From: Viridothelium virens
Taxonomy: Eukaryota; Ascomycota; Dothideomycetes; Trypetheliales; Trypetheliaceae
Direction: 5' to 3'
NCBI GenBank assembly: GCA_010094025.1
Contig: ML991850.1
Location: 62,001 to 126,000, forward strand
DNA length: 64,000 nucleotides
The first letter of the stretch is position 1. The number at the start of each line of letters is the position of its first letter. The notes under the pieces are model-generated. The model saw nothing but the letters and a program-made list of their open reading frames with translations, ran no database searches and was not told where the DNA came from. Positions 41,814 through 54,031 of this stretch are shown here, in pieces. Position numbers and translations under genes: made by a program.

Positions 41814-44670
41814 CTATTTCCCAGTGAAGCCCGTGAGTGAAAATAGCCGCACTGTCTCCATTATCATATCATTGGGGCCGAGGAACTCCCTGATGAAACG
41901 CCCCTCGCCCGCAGTAATTCCCTCATTCACGAAATCCTTGAAGGCGTGAGTCAATCGCCACGTTACATTGCGCAGGTGCTCGCTATCGCCTCGTGGGTGT
42001 AAGGTGTTGAACAGCCCCATGCATGCCTTGACCGTGCGCCAGGCGGGCATCTTCTGTTCATCGGGCTTGTACCGCTCGGAAATTTGGTAAAGGACGGCGA
42101 CGGTCTCAATCATTTTGTCGTAAACGGGTGCAAAAGGATTGTCCTGATCGATGAAGGTGTTGGCTGGCGGCTGGGGTATAATGGGCGTTGGGATGGCGGG
42201 TCCTGCAATGGAGGCATCGGCCGGAGCGAGACGGATGCGTGAGAGAGTGTCGACCAGAGGATTGCGGTTGCGTTCTTTGGATCCTCCCTCCCAGCGCGCC
42301 TGGAGAGTGAGCTTGGCGATCTGATCGACTAATTCCGCGCGAGCGCAGCGTGCGGGATCACCGCCTGGGGGTGGAAGAAGACGTAGCGCAACTGCATAGG
42401 AAGCCACCTTCGGAAGCAACTTGTTGAAGTGGCTTTCCATCTTGCGACGGCAATTGCCGAGGTCGGTAGCCCACTGCTCTGTATCTCTGATTGGGAACTT
42501 GATATTGATTGTTTCAGTAGTCGGATCATTAACATAATCCTCAATAGTGTCTTTGTGAAAGTCGTAATAACCAGTCAGATGCAAGCGCGTGTTGCTGACA
42601 CTCTCGGAAAGGGCTTTCAGCGCGTCACCCAATCCCTGGCTATCATCGTCTTGGTTGTACCATTCATTAGCATTGTCTCGGACGATGCTGACGGATTTGG
42701 CGCAGACAACCCAGTAGTCAAGTATACTGCGGGCCATTCCATCTAAGTTCTCGCCCCTATCCCTTCCGAGTCTCTCAAAAATTACTTTGGTATTGTCGGG
42801 TGAGGCTAAATATGGTCAGTGCGCTACTTTGTAAAATAAGGTACCACATGGAAGCTTACGACCGGAGAACGCCATGTTCCTTTGGATAGTATTATTTGTG
42901 TCTCCCTGTTGACGGCGACGTGTGTCTTTGCTGTCCTGAGTTCCTCGCCAGACGCGTGCCTGACGATTGGATCTATTTGAAGTTGGGAGCACACTATCGG
43001 TCTGGCTTCTTTCTGCACCAGAAGCCGTAGAACGATCCCCTCTCGAGTCAGGAGCAAGAGTTGCTAATCGAGGACGATGCGATGAGGATGCCGCAGTTCC
43101 TTCGGGACTGACTGAAGTAGATTGGGAGTGAACTCGTGATTCTGAACGCGGTGGAATGGGAGGGGCATTGACGGGAGTGCTTGCAGGATCAGGAGTCTCG
43201 AAAGACACCGACCTGGCGGGAGGTCCAAGCTTGGCACCTACAGTATCGTGAATAGCACGCCCAGTAGAGCTCGCACTAGTCTTCTCTTCTGCTTCAACAG
43301 AGTGATCGATACTAATGCCACTCAGACTGGGTTTGACAGGGAACCGAGTACCGTGAGCACGTCGGCTTGCTTTGGCGATGTCAAGTGCAGCTGGCCTTGT
43401 TCTCCTGCCATAAGAGTTAGTCGATATCACCTGATTAGTCTTTTATCTCCCCAGATCACAGCGCCGTCACTTCAACCAGCGAACATGACGTAACCGCTAT
43501 CTCTGACGTGTGTCGGATGGTTTGACAAATATTGTCGGTTTTACTCACCCTGGTGATAAGTCCACTCTCATTTTCGCCATCTTCTCCTTGTGCTTATTGT
43601 ATAGCCATTCTTTCACTCTCGCTGTCATGGCCATCTCATAGGCATTTGGGACCTTTGGGTCGAAGAGATCTGGATTCACTTCCAAGATTTGTGCTGGAGG
43701 ATACTGAAGCGGATTTCCATGAACTTTGATCATTCTGAGCTTTTTCATACGCCAAAGGCAGGATGGCAGTCGCTCAATCTTATTAGATGCTATTGCGAGT
43801 GCATTGAGTGCTGGCATCCCCTCAATGGCGTCAGGAATTCCAACCATCTTGTTGTCGCTTAAATCAATTATCTCAAGGTTCGGCATTTGTAGAAGCTGTT
43901 GACGATTAGGCATAACTCTATGGATAGAACAATTGGTTCGGAGGTTCGGAAAGATGCGGATTGGAAGTTCGAACCAAGACATGATATAGAATCGATACTT
44001 GGCAGAGATGACAGACTCGGTCTAGGGAGTCTGATGAATACGTAGTAGTGAAACGTGACATTATTTGTGTGCGTAGTAGCATAACAAACAGCTTAGAAGT
44101 CTTTTGTCACAATCCATCGAAGCCAATCTTGATGTGAAGCATTAAAGTAGTAGATGTACGTACCGCTCCGGGAAAGACGTGAATATCGTTGTTTCTTGCA
44201 TTGAAGTAGCGTAGGTTCTGACAGTTTGCAAGGCATGTAGGAATGGAGACGAGTCGATTATGGCCAATTGCAAGCCTAAAGTACTGTCAGTCAGAGGCCC
44301 ACGTCTCTTCCGAAGATAAGGACAGTTGCAGTGAAGTATCTGTGGTTTTGATTGAAGGAATGAAGCTTCCTGTGGACAAAGGCGGATTGCATGTAAAGTG
44401 ATTCAACCTCATAACCGAGCTACTATTGAACAATTTTTGGCTGCATACTCACCGACGAACGTTGTCCGCTAAGATGTGAACGACCTCTTCTGGAAGGATG
44501 CGAATATCATGGTGCGATAGATCGATGGTCCAGCCCATGGCATCTGGCGCAAGCTTGCTTTGTTCTTCACTCTGCTTCTGCCAGTCCGGGTAATCTCTCT
44601 CAATGGTGTCTCGAACGAGATCCATGACATAGACCCTGGCCCCTCCAGATGGAGAAGACGGGGACGACAT
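41814..44670 (-). CDS. SOG2: RAM/NDR signalling leucine-rich repeat protein Sog2
   Basis: Five exons, 44670-44453, 44275-44164, 43895-43549, 43404-42860 and 42805-41814, give 737 residues. Leucine-rich repeats occupy about 45-215: IDLSHHDIRILPEEVVHIL, LAIGHNRLVSIPTCLANC, LEIIDLSDNKMVGIPDAIEG and IASNKIERLPSCLWRM. A Ser/Thr/Arg-rich linker follows. The C-terminal half is the SOG2 domain (ARSILDYWVVCAKSVSIVRD, WATDLGNCRRKMESHFNKLL, YDKMIETVAVLYQISERYKP). Sog2 partners Kic1, Mob2 and the NDR kinase Cbk1 in the RAM pathway that controls polarity and cell separation. The introns after exons 2 and 3 are longer than most here (268 and 144 bases). Confidence 0.88.
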
Positions 44671-47600
44671 GGCTACGGCCGTATGACGAGAATCAGCTCC
44701 AAAGGCTTGAGTCCTACTAGTAAAGATCTTGGGTCGCAGCTGCTCCTGAGGATAGGCTCAGTATTCCTACGTCGATAAACTGAGAAGCTAGGGATCGCAC
44801 ACAGAGCAACGTTTGTGAATGTGCTGCGTGCAGTGAATGGGAGTTGGCAGCGTAGGCAGCCGGATGAGTACAATAGAGATGGACTATTTTTTGGCAGTGA
44901 GGCGACGAACAATAGGTGACCAGTGTCGATGACCACTAGAAAGCACCACCGGAGTACCGAGTGATGCACACGTCCCTGGCGTTGGTTCACGAACCAACCA
45001 TCGGTGCACAAAGTTTACCATGCCAGTTGACGAGGCGATCGAGGTTTGATCAAGTCCAAGAAAGATACGTAAGGGAATAGAGTCGTTGAGGTATCGCAAT
45101 GAGATCTCAGTAAGTAATAGCGATACGTTGCACAGTCCTGGTGATGGACAAGGCTTGAGAGTACCCCCGGCACGACATGACCGAGCGACGAAGGACGGAG
45201 TCTCGGGCGAGTGAGCCCAGTGACTGTCGAACCAGCCACACTCGGTCCGCTCTGAAAGAGTTTGCACACTCTACAATGAACGAGTGGAGCTTGTCAAGCC
45301 CTGGGGCTTGAGTAGGCGAGGAATTGGTGACAGCGGAAGCTTGTTGGCCTGCAGATGCACAAAAACTTAGATGGTCCCCGACATTGGGAACTCATCTGGA
45401 TCCATGAAGCGATTCACTAGTCGATCGAAGAAGAAGACAAGAAGTTTCGAAGTATAAAGTTATCTAGTGATTTGATGTGAAGCTTCGCATGCAAATTGAA
45501 GAGAGACGAGATTGCGGAAGGCGTTCCATCTCATGCGGCTAACCCACAACAGGGAAAGAGGAATCGGGAGCATTTCCCGATCCACATTTCTGCGAAACGA
45601 CACCTTTTCATCGGCTTTTCCTGTGCAAGACGTTTTCGAGACAATGGGGAAGATACAGAGGGTTGAGGAACTGGCGAGACGGAAGCAAAAAAAGAAAACA
45701 ACGGATGCCTTTCAATAAGGCAATCTAGATGAACGCTTGTAGAAGGATATAATGTTGACTTGTGTCTGAAAATCATTGTCTCCGTAGATTGGTCGCTTCA
45801 TGTATACACGAGGATATCAGGATTCCCCATAACTCTGCTGAAGTCCCTTGGCGGTGCAAGACGTGGTGATCCGTGCTCTCGTCGTGAGTCCGTGACTACG
45901 GTGACTCGGTTGCGAGTGGTTGTAGCACCGCTCCCGATCCTCTTTCACAACTCTTACTTCCTGTGGCTGGCTGCAAGACTTAATTTAATCGCTGTACGCG
46001 CTTCACTATGGGTACACTAATCGGCAATTCATGCTAGAACGGTATCTATGTCCGTCTACTGAGTAGTCCTAATGAGTTCCTTCTGTGGATCAAGAAATCT
46101 GTGATGGAACTTTTCATCGACTCCAGTCCTCTGACTTGAGATAAGATCGGATGAGACCAAATTGACCTTGAGGGAAAGGCTTCCACACGGATGGTGTATA
46201 GTATGCCAGTATTGTGTTTTGGTATAAAACCAGGTTCGTCAATAATAATGAATCTGCGCGTCCTCCTTTGTGTGCCCCGATTCAATGGCCATGACAATCC
46301 TCTGGAAAGCCCAGTATATCTTTAGATTATTGAACCGTCTTTAAAGGCAGCTCTTTGTCATAAGCCCCAAATTAGATTCCCCGAAGGTATGAGGCACCTC
46401 AAAGGATCTATCCTCCCTTTATCCTCGGGATAGCTTCCTCACTATACTATAACTGGCTGAGACCCACGAAATTCGGGGAACAGGACAAAGGAAGATGCCA
46501 GTATCCAAAACAAGTGTGGAATTTTAGTCCACGCCTCGAATTCCAGTATCCAGAGTCTAGCCACGAGCCTATAATGCTACCGGGTGCTGCATCGATTAAG
46601 CTTGTATTCCCTTCACTGATCCCATGCAGAACACGAAGACACCAGGCTTCGAAGTGAGATGGTTTCAAGTCTCAGGGCAAGCTTGCTGCTATTACACTAC
46701 TAGCAGGGTGTTCTGTTAGATGACCTGTGCGTGTGCGTGTGGCTCTATATATCCAGGCCCTCGATCTAAAAGCTCCTATTTTGGATTCGCCACTCCAATG
46801 CAAGGAGGTACTGTGGTAACAATCTCAAAAAGAGCATTCAAAAGTGACAACCACTCAGTTTGTAGTCGTACAAGGGTAAATGTTTCCTCAAGCGCATTTT
46901 AGGTTAGCTTGTCCGTTCTGTCATGGGTCCAAGAGACACCCAACATCCAGTGAACACTGGGATGTTTATTTACTACTTAACACCTCAGGCTCAAGGATAA
47001 TCTAAGTCTATATCTCTGATCTGCAGTCGTCTATAGGAGCTCTGAGGATGGCGCAGGAAGTTTCTGTGGGTAACCATCCAAAAACTGTCAGACAAACAAG
47101 TGAGCATCGTAACATGACGCAGATCACGCCACAGCAAGTTAGCGGCTAGTTTGAGAGGCAAGATCTTCGATAAGCCGCCCAGACAAGCAAAAGTACTGGA
47201 AGTACTTCAAATCTTCAGTAATATCTCAAAACCATTCATTCGGTGTACCACGACGAGGGGAATGGTATGAATGTGGAGCTTGACTATGTCCTTGTAAAAG
47301 ACTCAAGTATATAGAGCGTCTTCACTCTCTGGAGAAACGAGTTTCATCTGTCGGCTGCATCGAAGGTTGGCACTATCTTTGTTATGGCCTCAACCGGTCG
47401 CAATGGATCAACCGTAGCGGCTGCCGTTATCACAATAGCCTCTGGCGTGGTAGACTTCAATAGGCTTGTATTCCCTCGGGCTGTTAATCCGGACTACTTA
47501 GGTAGGCCTTTCCCACCCATGTCTTCTTCTGATATGCCCAGATTTTTGATAAAGTAGTCAGGGGTGATTGCAAAGACGGTGATAAGCCCATGTACGGTCT

Positions 47601-50600
47601 GTGAGCAGGCACGTGTAATCTTTCTCATTGAGATTTGCCTCGAGGGAGGACCCTGCCCACACTAGGTGGTAAACGGCTTTAGGAATCTCCACTCTCTCAC
47701 CCTTGCGCACGTTTCTTCACCGACAAAGCCCCACCAACAATGACAGCACAAAGCGGTTCCAGCATAGACGAGCTTTCTTTCTCATTATCCCGATAACTGC
47801 CAACAGGCTCTAGCTTTATTGAGAAAGTTGGACACTTTGTTGCAAGCTGTCCCTCGCCGCGTTCTGATCCTGATGCTCCGACTCCATCGCTTCGCAGTAT
47901 GGTCACTTATGGATAGGGCCAGTAAGCGCTTGGTTCTTTTACTCGACGACGACGCATGCTAAGGTAAGCCATTTACGGAGGGAGAGTATGGCTTGAAGTC
48001 TTCACTGCAGACTCATGAGAGTGTATGTGTTTTCGCTGGCGACGGCAGCTACACCATAGCCTGTCCTGCTGTGTGCTTCCAGCTTTCATGCATTAGACGT
48101 CATACATTTCGCGGTCGCAAGCTTTGAGACAATTCAGTCCTTTCTGCTTCGGATCAGAAGCGATATGAGGGGAAATTGCTGCCAAAGTCCTGTTCGACCT
48201 TCTGTCTAGCGGTCTCAGAAGGCGTTTTAGAGTTATTGACATTTTTCACCCATGCTAATATTATCGCGATTATGGAATCGGATACCCTGTAAACAGCGAT
48301 CATCGACGATTCCGACCGTAGCGAGCATGTCAACACCCTCCTGCAGTCCTTGTTTCACCTATAAATCCAAGACTGTCAAGAGTTTGGCCACTGGACCATG
48401 GAAATTCATTTATCCAGAAGAATGTATCATTTCCAATGCGGTCTTGCAATCCTTGGGTTCCAGTCAGTTCCTACGTGTTTGAGACTCAATTACAGAGGGT
48501 TCCAAGAAGGAGTATTTATCGTCAAAGGAGGCCTGTCATATTAACCGGCCGATAACATCGTATTTGGTTATGTCATATTCACCATGAAGACTTGTCCCCG
48601 TCCAAGATAGTGCTAAAAGTTGGAGCAGGCGACCCAAAGCCAGAGGAGCGTATAATAAGCTTCCTCTTGCGTGATGGACATCTGAGTCCGCTACACGATT
48701 CGAGATTCGACGACATCACTTCTGAAAAGGAAATCGCTAGAAGACTCCTGTTACCAGTAAATCTCATTAAGATACTTGTGCCCACAAGTACCTTTTGGAG
48801 AAACTCAAAGGATTGAACCATCCCGGTGTTAATTTCCCGATCCCGCAAGGCACTTCATTGTCCTGGCCCCAACTAGATCATACACGAAGGCATGCATCAT
48901 AAACGGATAAGTTCGAGCTTATACCGGTCCAGAGCTTGGACGCTCTGCGCAGAAGTCAGGAGGTAGCGACCTTGTTGGCATGCCACCTCACTTAGCAGGC
49001 ACGATAGATCCTCGCGACACAGGGGTGACCGCCCCGTTTGGGTGACTACCGAGTTCGAAGGAGCAACAACAATAAAACAGTCCGGCTTTTTGTACGGCGT
49101 AATCTGATTTTACCGGAGCTCTCATTGGATATCTACTGGGCGAAGAACCGAGTGATGGCCCAGGACGACGAAGCCTCGCCATTGAAAACACATCGATCTG
49201 GTCTATCATAGACGCTCGACTATAGCCACTGGACGAATTGGTACATTATGAACCACAATATCATAGCCGTGACCACGTGTTTGAGGGCAAGAGTAGAACC
49301 TGGACCTTCACGCGTACGTTGCGCTTCAGTCGCGAATCTGAACTAACATTATGTCGGAGTTGACGGTCCAGCGGATACTTGGCCCAGCTTCAATCATCTG
49401 AGCCATTCGCTATGAGTTCTCGAGGTGTTCCATATTCTCAAGGTCGGAACGTGTGGTGAACAGAGGTATGTCAGGTATCCGAGAGCAGGCTGAAATGTCC
49501 CTGAGATGGATGCGGACACCTTCGAAGAATGATCTCGTAGCTGAAGCATCATCCACCTTCGGAAAGCAAAAGAGAGAGGGATCAAGAGAAAAATAATAGA
49601 ACCGAAACACGAAATGAAGAGATGGATGAAGAGAAACTGAGATTCAGGAAAGAGAAAGTAGTTGAAAGAGGGAATTGAGATTAATACCGATGCCAAGATT
49701 AAGAAGGATGTCACACAAATAAAATTGGAACTTCTCGCCGGAAGCGATATTCTCCAGAGGAGGCAGAAACGAAGCTTACTTCGATCGAAAATAGCTTTCC
49801 AGGAGATACAAGGCATGAATGGCTAATCGAGCGTGATACGAGATCCTGGAGGGAAAGTGGAAAGATGCTTTACCTATTCCTTCCAGGGCCAGAGACTCTG
49901 GTATGTCGCCCTGGAAAAAGCTATCGAACAAACGGAGGCACCGAGTACCGGAAATACGAAAGCGCTATTGGTTTCTACTCTATGTTTGTTGCTCGTCCGC
50001 AGCTCAAACGGCTAGGGCCAAGAGCTGTAAAGGGATCATCTACCTTTGAATCGACCATTCTTCAATGTCAGCAATTATCCCAAGCAGGAACGCAGGAATC
50101 CCTCATTGCATTCCGGCATGGTATTTCGAAGCCAGATTGAGCATACTTTAGTTAAGTTCACGTGTATATGGGCATACACTGGACCGAAAGACAAGCAACT
50201 CGGTCTCTGGAATGATAGCGTTCCGTCGAATAGCGCGCAAAGAAATTACTCCGGTTCTACCAAAAGAGAGAAAGCTCAACATCGTGTCCGCACCGGCAGA
50301 GACTCATCGGAATCGGGAATGCCGGGAGAAGCGAGTCATACCGGTCCGACCGAGCAGAGTGATGGAATGCATCACAATCATTTAATGACAGGTCGTGGAC
50401 CTTTATAATCTGCTACTGAAGATCCAAGAAAGGTCTAACTTTCTATACCAGCATGGCCTGCCATCACTGACGGAGGCATTCCAGGCTCGCAGCTGTGACT
50501 CGAGACGACAAGAACAGTCTCAACCGCTGGCTTCGAATGGAATGAAATAGATTTGATCTCATCGTTCCGTCACATCTTTTTGTCTGAGATCTCCAAGCTT

Positions 50601-51286
50601 AACCCCTCATCTTGACCATTGATGTGTCAATCTCATATCGGCTCCGCATATTTTCCTGGGATTCCTTTCTACGTCACTTGTTATGACGCTGATATTGCCT
50701 TTCCAAGAACTTATCAATAGAGAAGCGATTCCCAGCCACAAAGCAGATCAGCCCAATAAAGATAATCCAAGAATTGAGGGATCAGTGGTCGCGGATACGG
50801 AGCTCCAGAATTATTTCCCCTTTTGTTGATTGATTCCATGATGGTTGAAAGCGAGTAACTGAGATTCTTGCTTTAGCTTACTAGACAAGTGGTAAGGCTT
50901 GCGACTATTCGAAATTTTGCCTAGAGTGCATCCAGTCTGCTCGTCTTGGTCTTGATTGCTTCGGAATTCCGTTCTCTGTTCAAGTATCGAATATCCTGCC
51001 GCATGAACAGTACCAAGAGCCTGCTGCTGGTGCTTGAACCTTCCCCGAACTTGGGTCAAGGAGTTGGGGACGAGCAGAAGCAGATATTCGTTGCTTGCGC
51101 AAGTCAAAGCCGTCGTTGCTGACTTTCCTGTGCTCGAAGCCTCGTCCTCAAAAGGTGAAGCTCATATTGCTGCGTACTAGCCGTCGTATTTTTGCACACT
51201 TTAAGTCAAGTCCCGGGGAGGGGGATTGAGGTCGAGATCCGAGACGACAGTTACGAGCAAATCCGGAAACCGGCGCTGCATTATGG
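44671..51286. other. Long gene-poor region, 6.6 kb
   Basis: No intact gene recognised on either strand. Frames at 44884-45267, 46447-46668, 47383-47553, 48592-48816, 49394-49816 and 49865-50140 are open but have no family pattern, no paired exons and unlikely composition. No tRNA boxes, simple tandem arrays or clear terminal repeats were seen by eye. It could be a graveyard of old duplicated or transposed DNA: the right end merges into an inverted fragment of RTT106. Confidence 0.4.
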
Positions 51287-51369
51287 TCAAGATTGCAGTT
51301 CCTCTATCATTTGCCAGTGAGGAAACCTGGAAGATACAGTACATTGGGACTTGCCAGTGCTTGCTAGCA

Positions 51370-51548
51370 CAACATTTGCAGTCAACTTCCGTTCCTTATT
51401 AAACCCATTCGTTATGGACGCCGATGCATTGGCATCACCAAACATCAATCTGCTCGAGCAGCGCGTGCTGTTCGGGAAAACGGGCTGGATGAGTCCGAAT
51501 CTGATCGAGAAGATCCAGGTAGTGTCCACAAAGGTCTGCCGAAGTCAT
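51370..51548 (-). pseudogene. Decayed inverted copy of the RTT106 5' end
   Basis: On the minus strand an ATG at 51548 opens a frame reading LDLLDQIRTHPARFPEQHAL then LEQIDV. The intact gene 0.85 kb away on the plus strand has LDLLNKIQSHLARFPEQHTL and FEEIAF at the same place. The frame then stops, and similarity continues in another frame (FNKERKL against PNKKRKI). Nothing beyond that resembles the rest of RTT106. So this is a partial, frame-broken, head-to-head copy. The DNA identity is moderate, so the duplication is old. Confidence 0.7.
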
Positions 51549-51703
51549 GACCGTCGCTGAGCGAGAACGAGAAGGAGTACAAGTAGTACTAGACGGTAGG
51601 GATGCGTTGCCAAACACGGGTAGCGGCAAAGGCGCAACGATCCAGTCCTGTTCTGAGCTAGCGTACCCTGATTTTTGCACGTGGGAAGACCCTGAGTCGA
51701 GGG

Positions 51704-52287
51704 AGCCTGTAAGGACAACACTGCCGATCTATAGACGTCCGTAATGAGATCTTCTAAATTTTGTGTTTTATCTACTATGCACCGTAGGCTGTCTAAACAA
51801 ATGCATAATTACGCGTCAAGGTTTGGTACGAGACCTACATAGAAAGGTCTGTGCAGAGGTGTGACATTTTAACAGAGGTGCGAGGCTTATACGGAAGGCA
51901 AGGTCTCGCCTTTTTACCTAGGTATGTAGGTCTCACACCTCTGCGTAAATCTCTGTGCAAGTCTCGCACCTTTAGAGTAGGTGTCCGTACAGATCTTATA
52001 CCTCTACTGAAGGTACGCAGACCTGTCTCATCTTTATATAGGTCTCTGTGTAGGTCTCGCGCCTCTGCCTAGGTCTCGTACCTCTGCCCAGGTCTCGTAC
52101 CTCTGCGCAGATCTTCCATCTCTATGTAGATCTCACATTAAGCGTGTAGCTACAGGTTATTTATAAAAGAAACTTGAGAGCTTACGGTATATACAAGATA
52201 ATTATAAAATTGAGAAAGAATTCATCACGGACAAAAGGGGTTAGTTTGTACTGTCCCTACAGATCGGCGGAAGTGTCCTTACAGGTT
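51704..52287. mobile_element. 584-base TIR-bounded nonautonomous element (MITE-like)
   Basis: Inverted ends of 31 bases, 51704-51734 and 52257-52287, match at 25 of 31 positions; both contain CCTGTAAGGACA and GCCGATCT. An 11-base direct repeat, CCCTGAGTCGA, flanks them at 51690-51700 and 52288-52298; the left copy is separated from the end by three bases (GGG). Between the ends there is no coding frame, only AT-rich sequence and the minisatellite. It sits in the shared upstream region of the RTT106 gene and its inverted relic. An alternative is that the inverted ends are part of the old inverted duplication of the RTT106 promoter. Confidence 0.55.
51826..52139. repeat. 19-base minisatellite, arranged in two opposed orientations
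   Basis: The clearest copies are at 52052-52070, 52071-52089, 52090-52108 and 52109-52127, with consensus AGGTCTCGTACCTCTGCCC. Degenerate copies extend left to about 51915. From about 51832 to 51905 the same words appear on the opposite strand (GAGACCTACATAGAAAGGTC, GCAGAGGTGTGAC), so the array is partly inverted and could form a hairpin. Confidence 0.75.
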
Positions 52288-52393
52288 CCCTGAGTCGATC
52301 GACTGGCGCGAATAGCAACGCGTCGTGACTTCACTTTCAACCTTCCCACCTTCCTTTGCCCACCCCTCTCTCCCCTTCACCTCAACAGCAACC

Positions 52394-54031
52394 ATGTCTC
52401 CGGCTCTCCAGCAGGCTTTTGAAGACAACCTGGATCTTCTCAATAAGATCCAGTCTCACCTCGCCCGCTTTCCTGAGCAGCATACGCTATTCGAAGAGAT
52501 CGCCTTCTATATCAATAACCACAATTCAATCTCCTCCACAGACGGGCCCAATAAGAAGCGGAAAATTAATGGGTCTGGTACGCCACAAAATACTACCATG
52601 TCCGACCTACAGGCTGCAGTAAAGAAAGGAGGGAATTGGGAAACCCCGATTGCGTATTACCGCGTGCCAGAGGTTAGCTTTTCTATCCCTCAGCGCAAGA
52701 AGTTCATGCTGGAACTCTGCTCTGAAGGATCAAGCATTGCCAAAGCCACTGGGAGCTTGCAGATGACGGAAAAGGGCCAAGGCGGAATCAGGGCAGTCAA
52801 TACCTCCACCGGAAAACTAGAATTCGGGATTGGTTGGAATGACATTGGTATGTTTTTTTTCACAAGCTCTCTGCCAATGGCTGCCACCTTCACAGCACAC
52901 CATCTCCCTAGCGAAAATCTGCACTGCAACCTCAAATATCTAACTAGTGTTCTCCAAGAACAAATTATCTGCCTTCCAGTCCCGGAAAAACAACAACGCA
53001 CCTACAATTTCCTCATCATTCCGATTGGCAATGACGGCGTTTACTCTGAGACTCCTTCTCCACCAGATCAGATCATCTTCACCCTACCAGAGACGGCTCC
53101 CAAGACCGCCATGTTCACCGAATCGCACGCCCCCTCTGACTTAGCGCATTTTCCTCCGACTGAAGCCGAACAAGAGACCTACGTCAGCTCTGCCATCCGT
53201 TACATCAATGCTGGTCTTCGAACGCACCGTAAGCAGGTCATTACCCCCAATGAAGATGAATTTGCGAGTGCTGTTCCGCAGCCCCACCGCAAAGGCGAAA
53301 AGGCCTTCCATGTCAAAGCCTTCCGCGGTTCCAAAGATGGCTTCCTCTACTTCTTAGGAATCGGGCTTGTCTTCGGGTTCAAGAAGCCCATCCTTCTCTT
53401 TCAGCACCATCACATTGATTCAATCTCCTTCACCAATGTCTTGCAGCGCACCTTCAACATCGTGATCACTGTTTCACGTAGTGGACTGGGGTCCAGTGTG
53501 GAGGGGTCTGAGGAGAAGACAGAGGAGTTTGAGTTCAGCATGATCGATCAAGCGGAATATGCCGAGATCGACACGTGGGTAAAGAAGCATGCACTAAACG
53601 ATCATAGTATGGCACAGCAGCGGAAGGCGAAGAAAATCGACCCAACGAACGGCAAGGATTCCGGAGCTGGTGAGACTGAAGGAGGGGCAAAATCGGATCG
53701 AAAGCGAAAGGAGGATAAGTATGAGCCCGGGGAGCTGGAAAGGGCTGCAAAGCAGGCGGATCAGGAGCTGCGGGATGGAGAGGATGAGGATGATGAGGAT
53801 GATGAAGAGGACGAGGATTTCTCCGCCGGCAGTGGTGGGGAGAGTGAAGGGGAAGGGAGTACTAGCGAAGACGATGGCGAAGACGATAGCGAAGGCGAAG
53901 CCGATAGCGAAGACGAAGACGAAGTCGATCATGGTGAAGAATTTCAAGCCAAGAAGATTAAGGCGGGAATGGGGCACATCACAGTGGACGAAATCGAGGC
54001 CGAGGACATGGGACTGTACGACGAACCATGA
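52394..54031 (+). CDS. RTT106: Histone chaperone Rtt106
   Basis: Two exons, 52394-52847 and 52959-54031, give 508 residues. The 111-base intron (GTATGT donor, CTAACTAG branch) is multiple-of-three and lacks a stop, but its removal restores the conserved WNDIEQIICLPVPEK. The order is an N-terminal helical domain (FEDNLDLLNKIQSHLARFPE), a basic KKRKI patch, then the double PH-like core (VPEVSFSIPQRKKFMLEL, AKTA and YVSSAIRYINAGLRTH, FHVKAFRGSKDGFLYFLGIG), ending SMIDQAEYAEIDTWVKKH. The last 130 residues are Lys-rich, then extremely Asp/Glu-rich, as in filamentous-fungal Rtt106. It deposits H3-H4 carrying H3K56 acetylation and takes part in silencing. The ATG was chosen over upstream in-frame non-ATG extension. 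Confidence 0.9.
   Translation: MSPALQQAFEDNLDLLNKIQSHLARFPEQHTLFEEIAFYINNHNSISSTDGPNKKRKINGSGTPQNTTMSDLQAAVKKGGNWETPIAYYRVPEVSFSIPQRKKFMLELCSEGSSIAKATGSLQMTEKGQGGIRAVNTSTGKLEFGIGWNDIGMFFFTSSLPMAATFTAHHLPSENLHCNLKYLTSVLQEQIICLPVPEKQQRTYNFLIIPIGNDGVYSETPSPPDQIIFTLPETAPKTAMFTESHAPSDLAHFPPTEAEQETYVSSAIRYINAGLRTHRKQVITPNEDEFASAVPQPHRKGEKAFHVKAFRGSKDGFLYFLGIGLVFGFKKPILLFQHHHIDSISFTNVLQRTFNIVITVSRSGLGSSVEGSEEKTEEFEFSMIDQAEYAEIDTWVKKHALNDHSMAQQRKAKKIDPTNGKDSGAGETEGGAKSDRKRKEDKYEPGELERAAKQADQELRDGEDEDDEDDEEDEDFSAGSGGESEGEGSTSEDDGEDDSEGEADSEDEDEVDHGEEFQAKKIKAGMGHITVDEIEAEDMGLYDEP

Noticed and set aside
47383-47553. 57-residue plus-strand frame and an opposite frame that are both open
   Set aside because: Both strands look equally plausible, neither shows a known motif, and no flanking exons were found.
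49394-49816. 140-residue minus-strand frame with hydrophobic stretches
   Set aside because: Strings of Phe, Leu and Ile arise from an A/G-rich plus strand; no family pattern, no splice partners, no neighbours of similar type.
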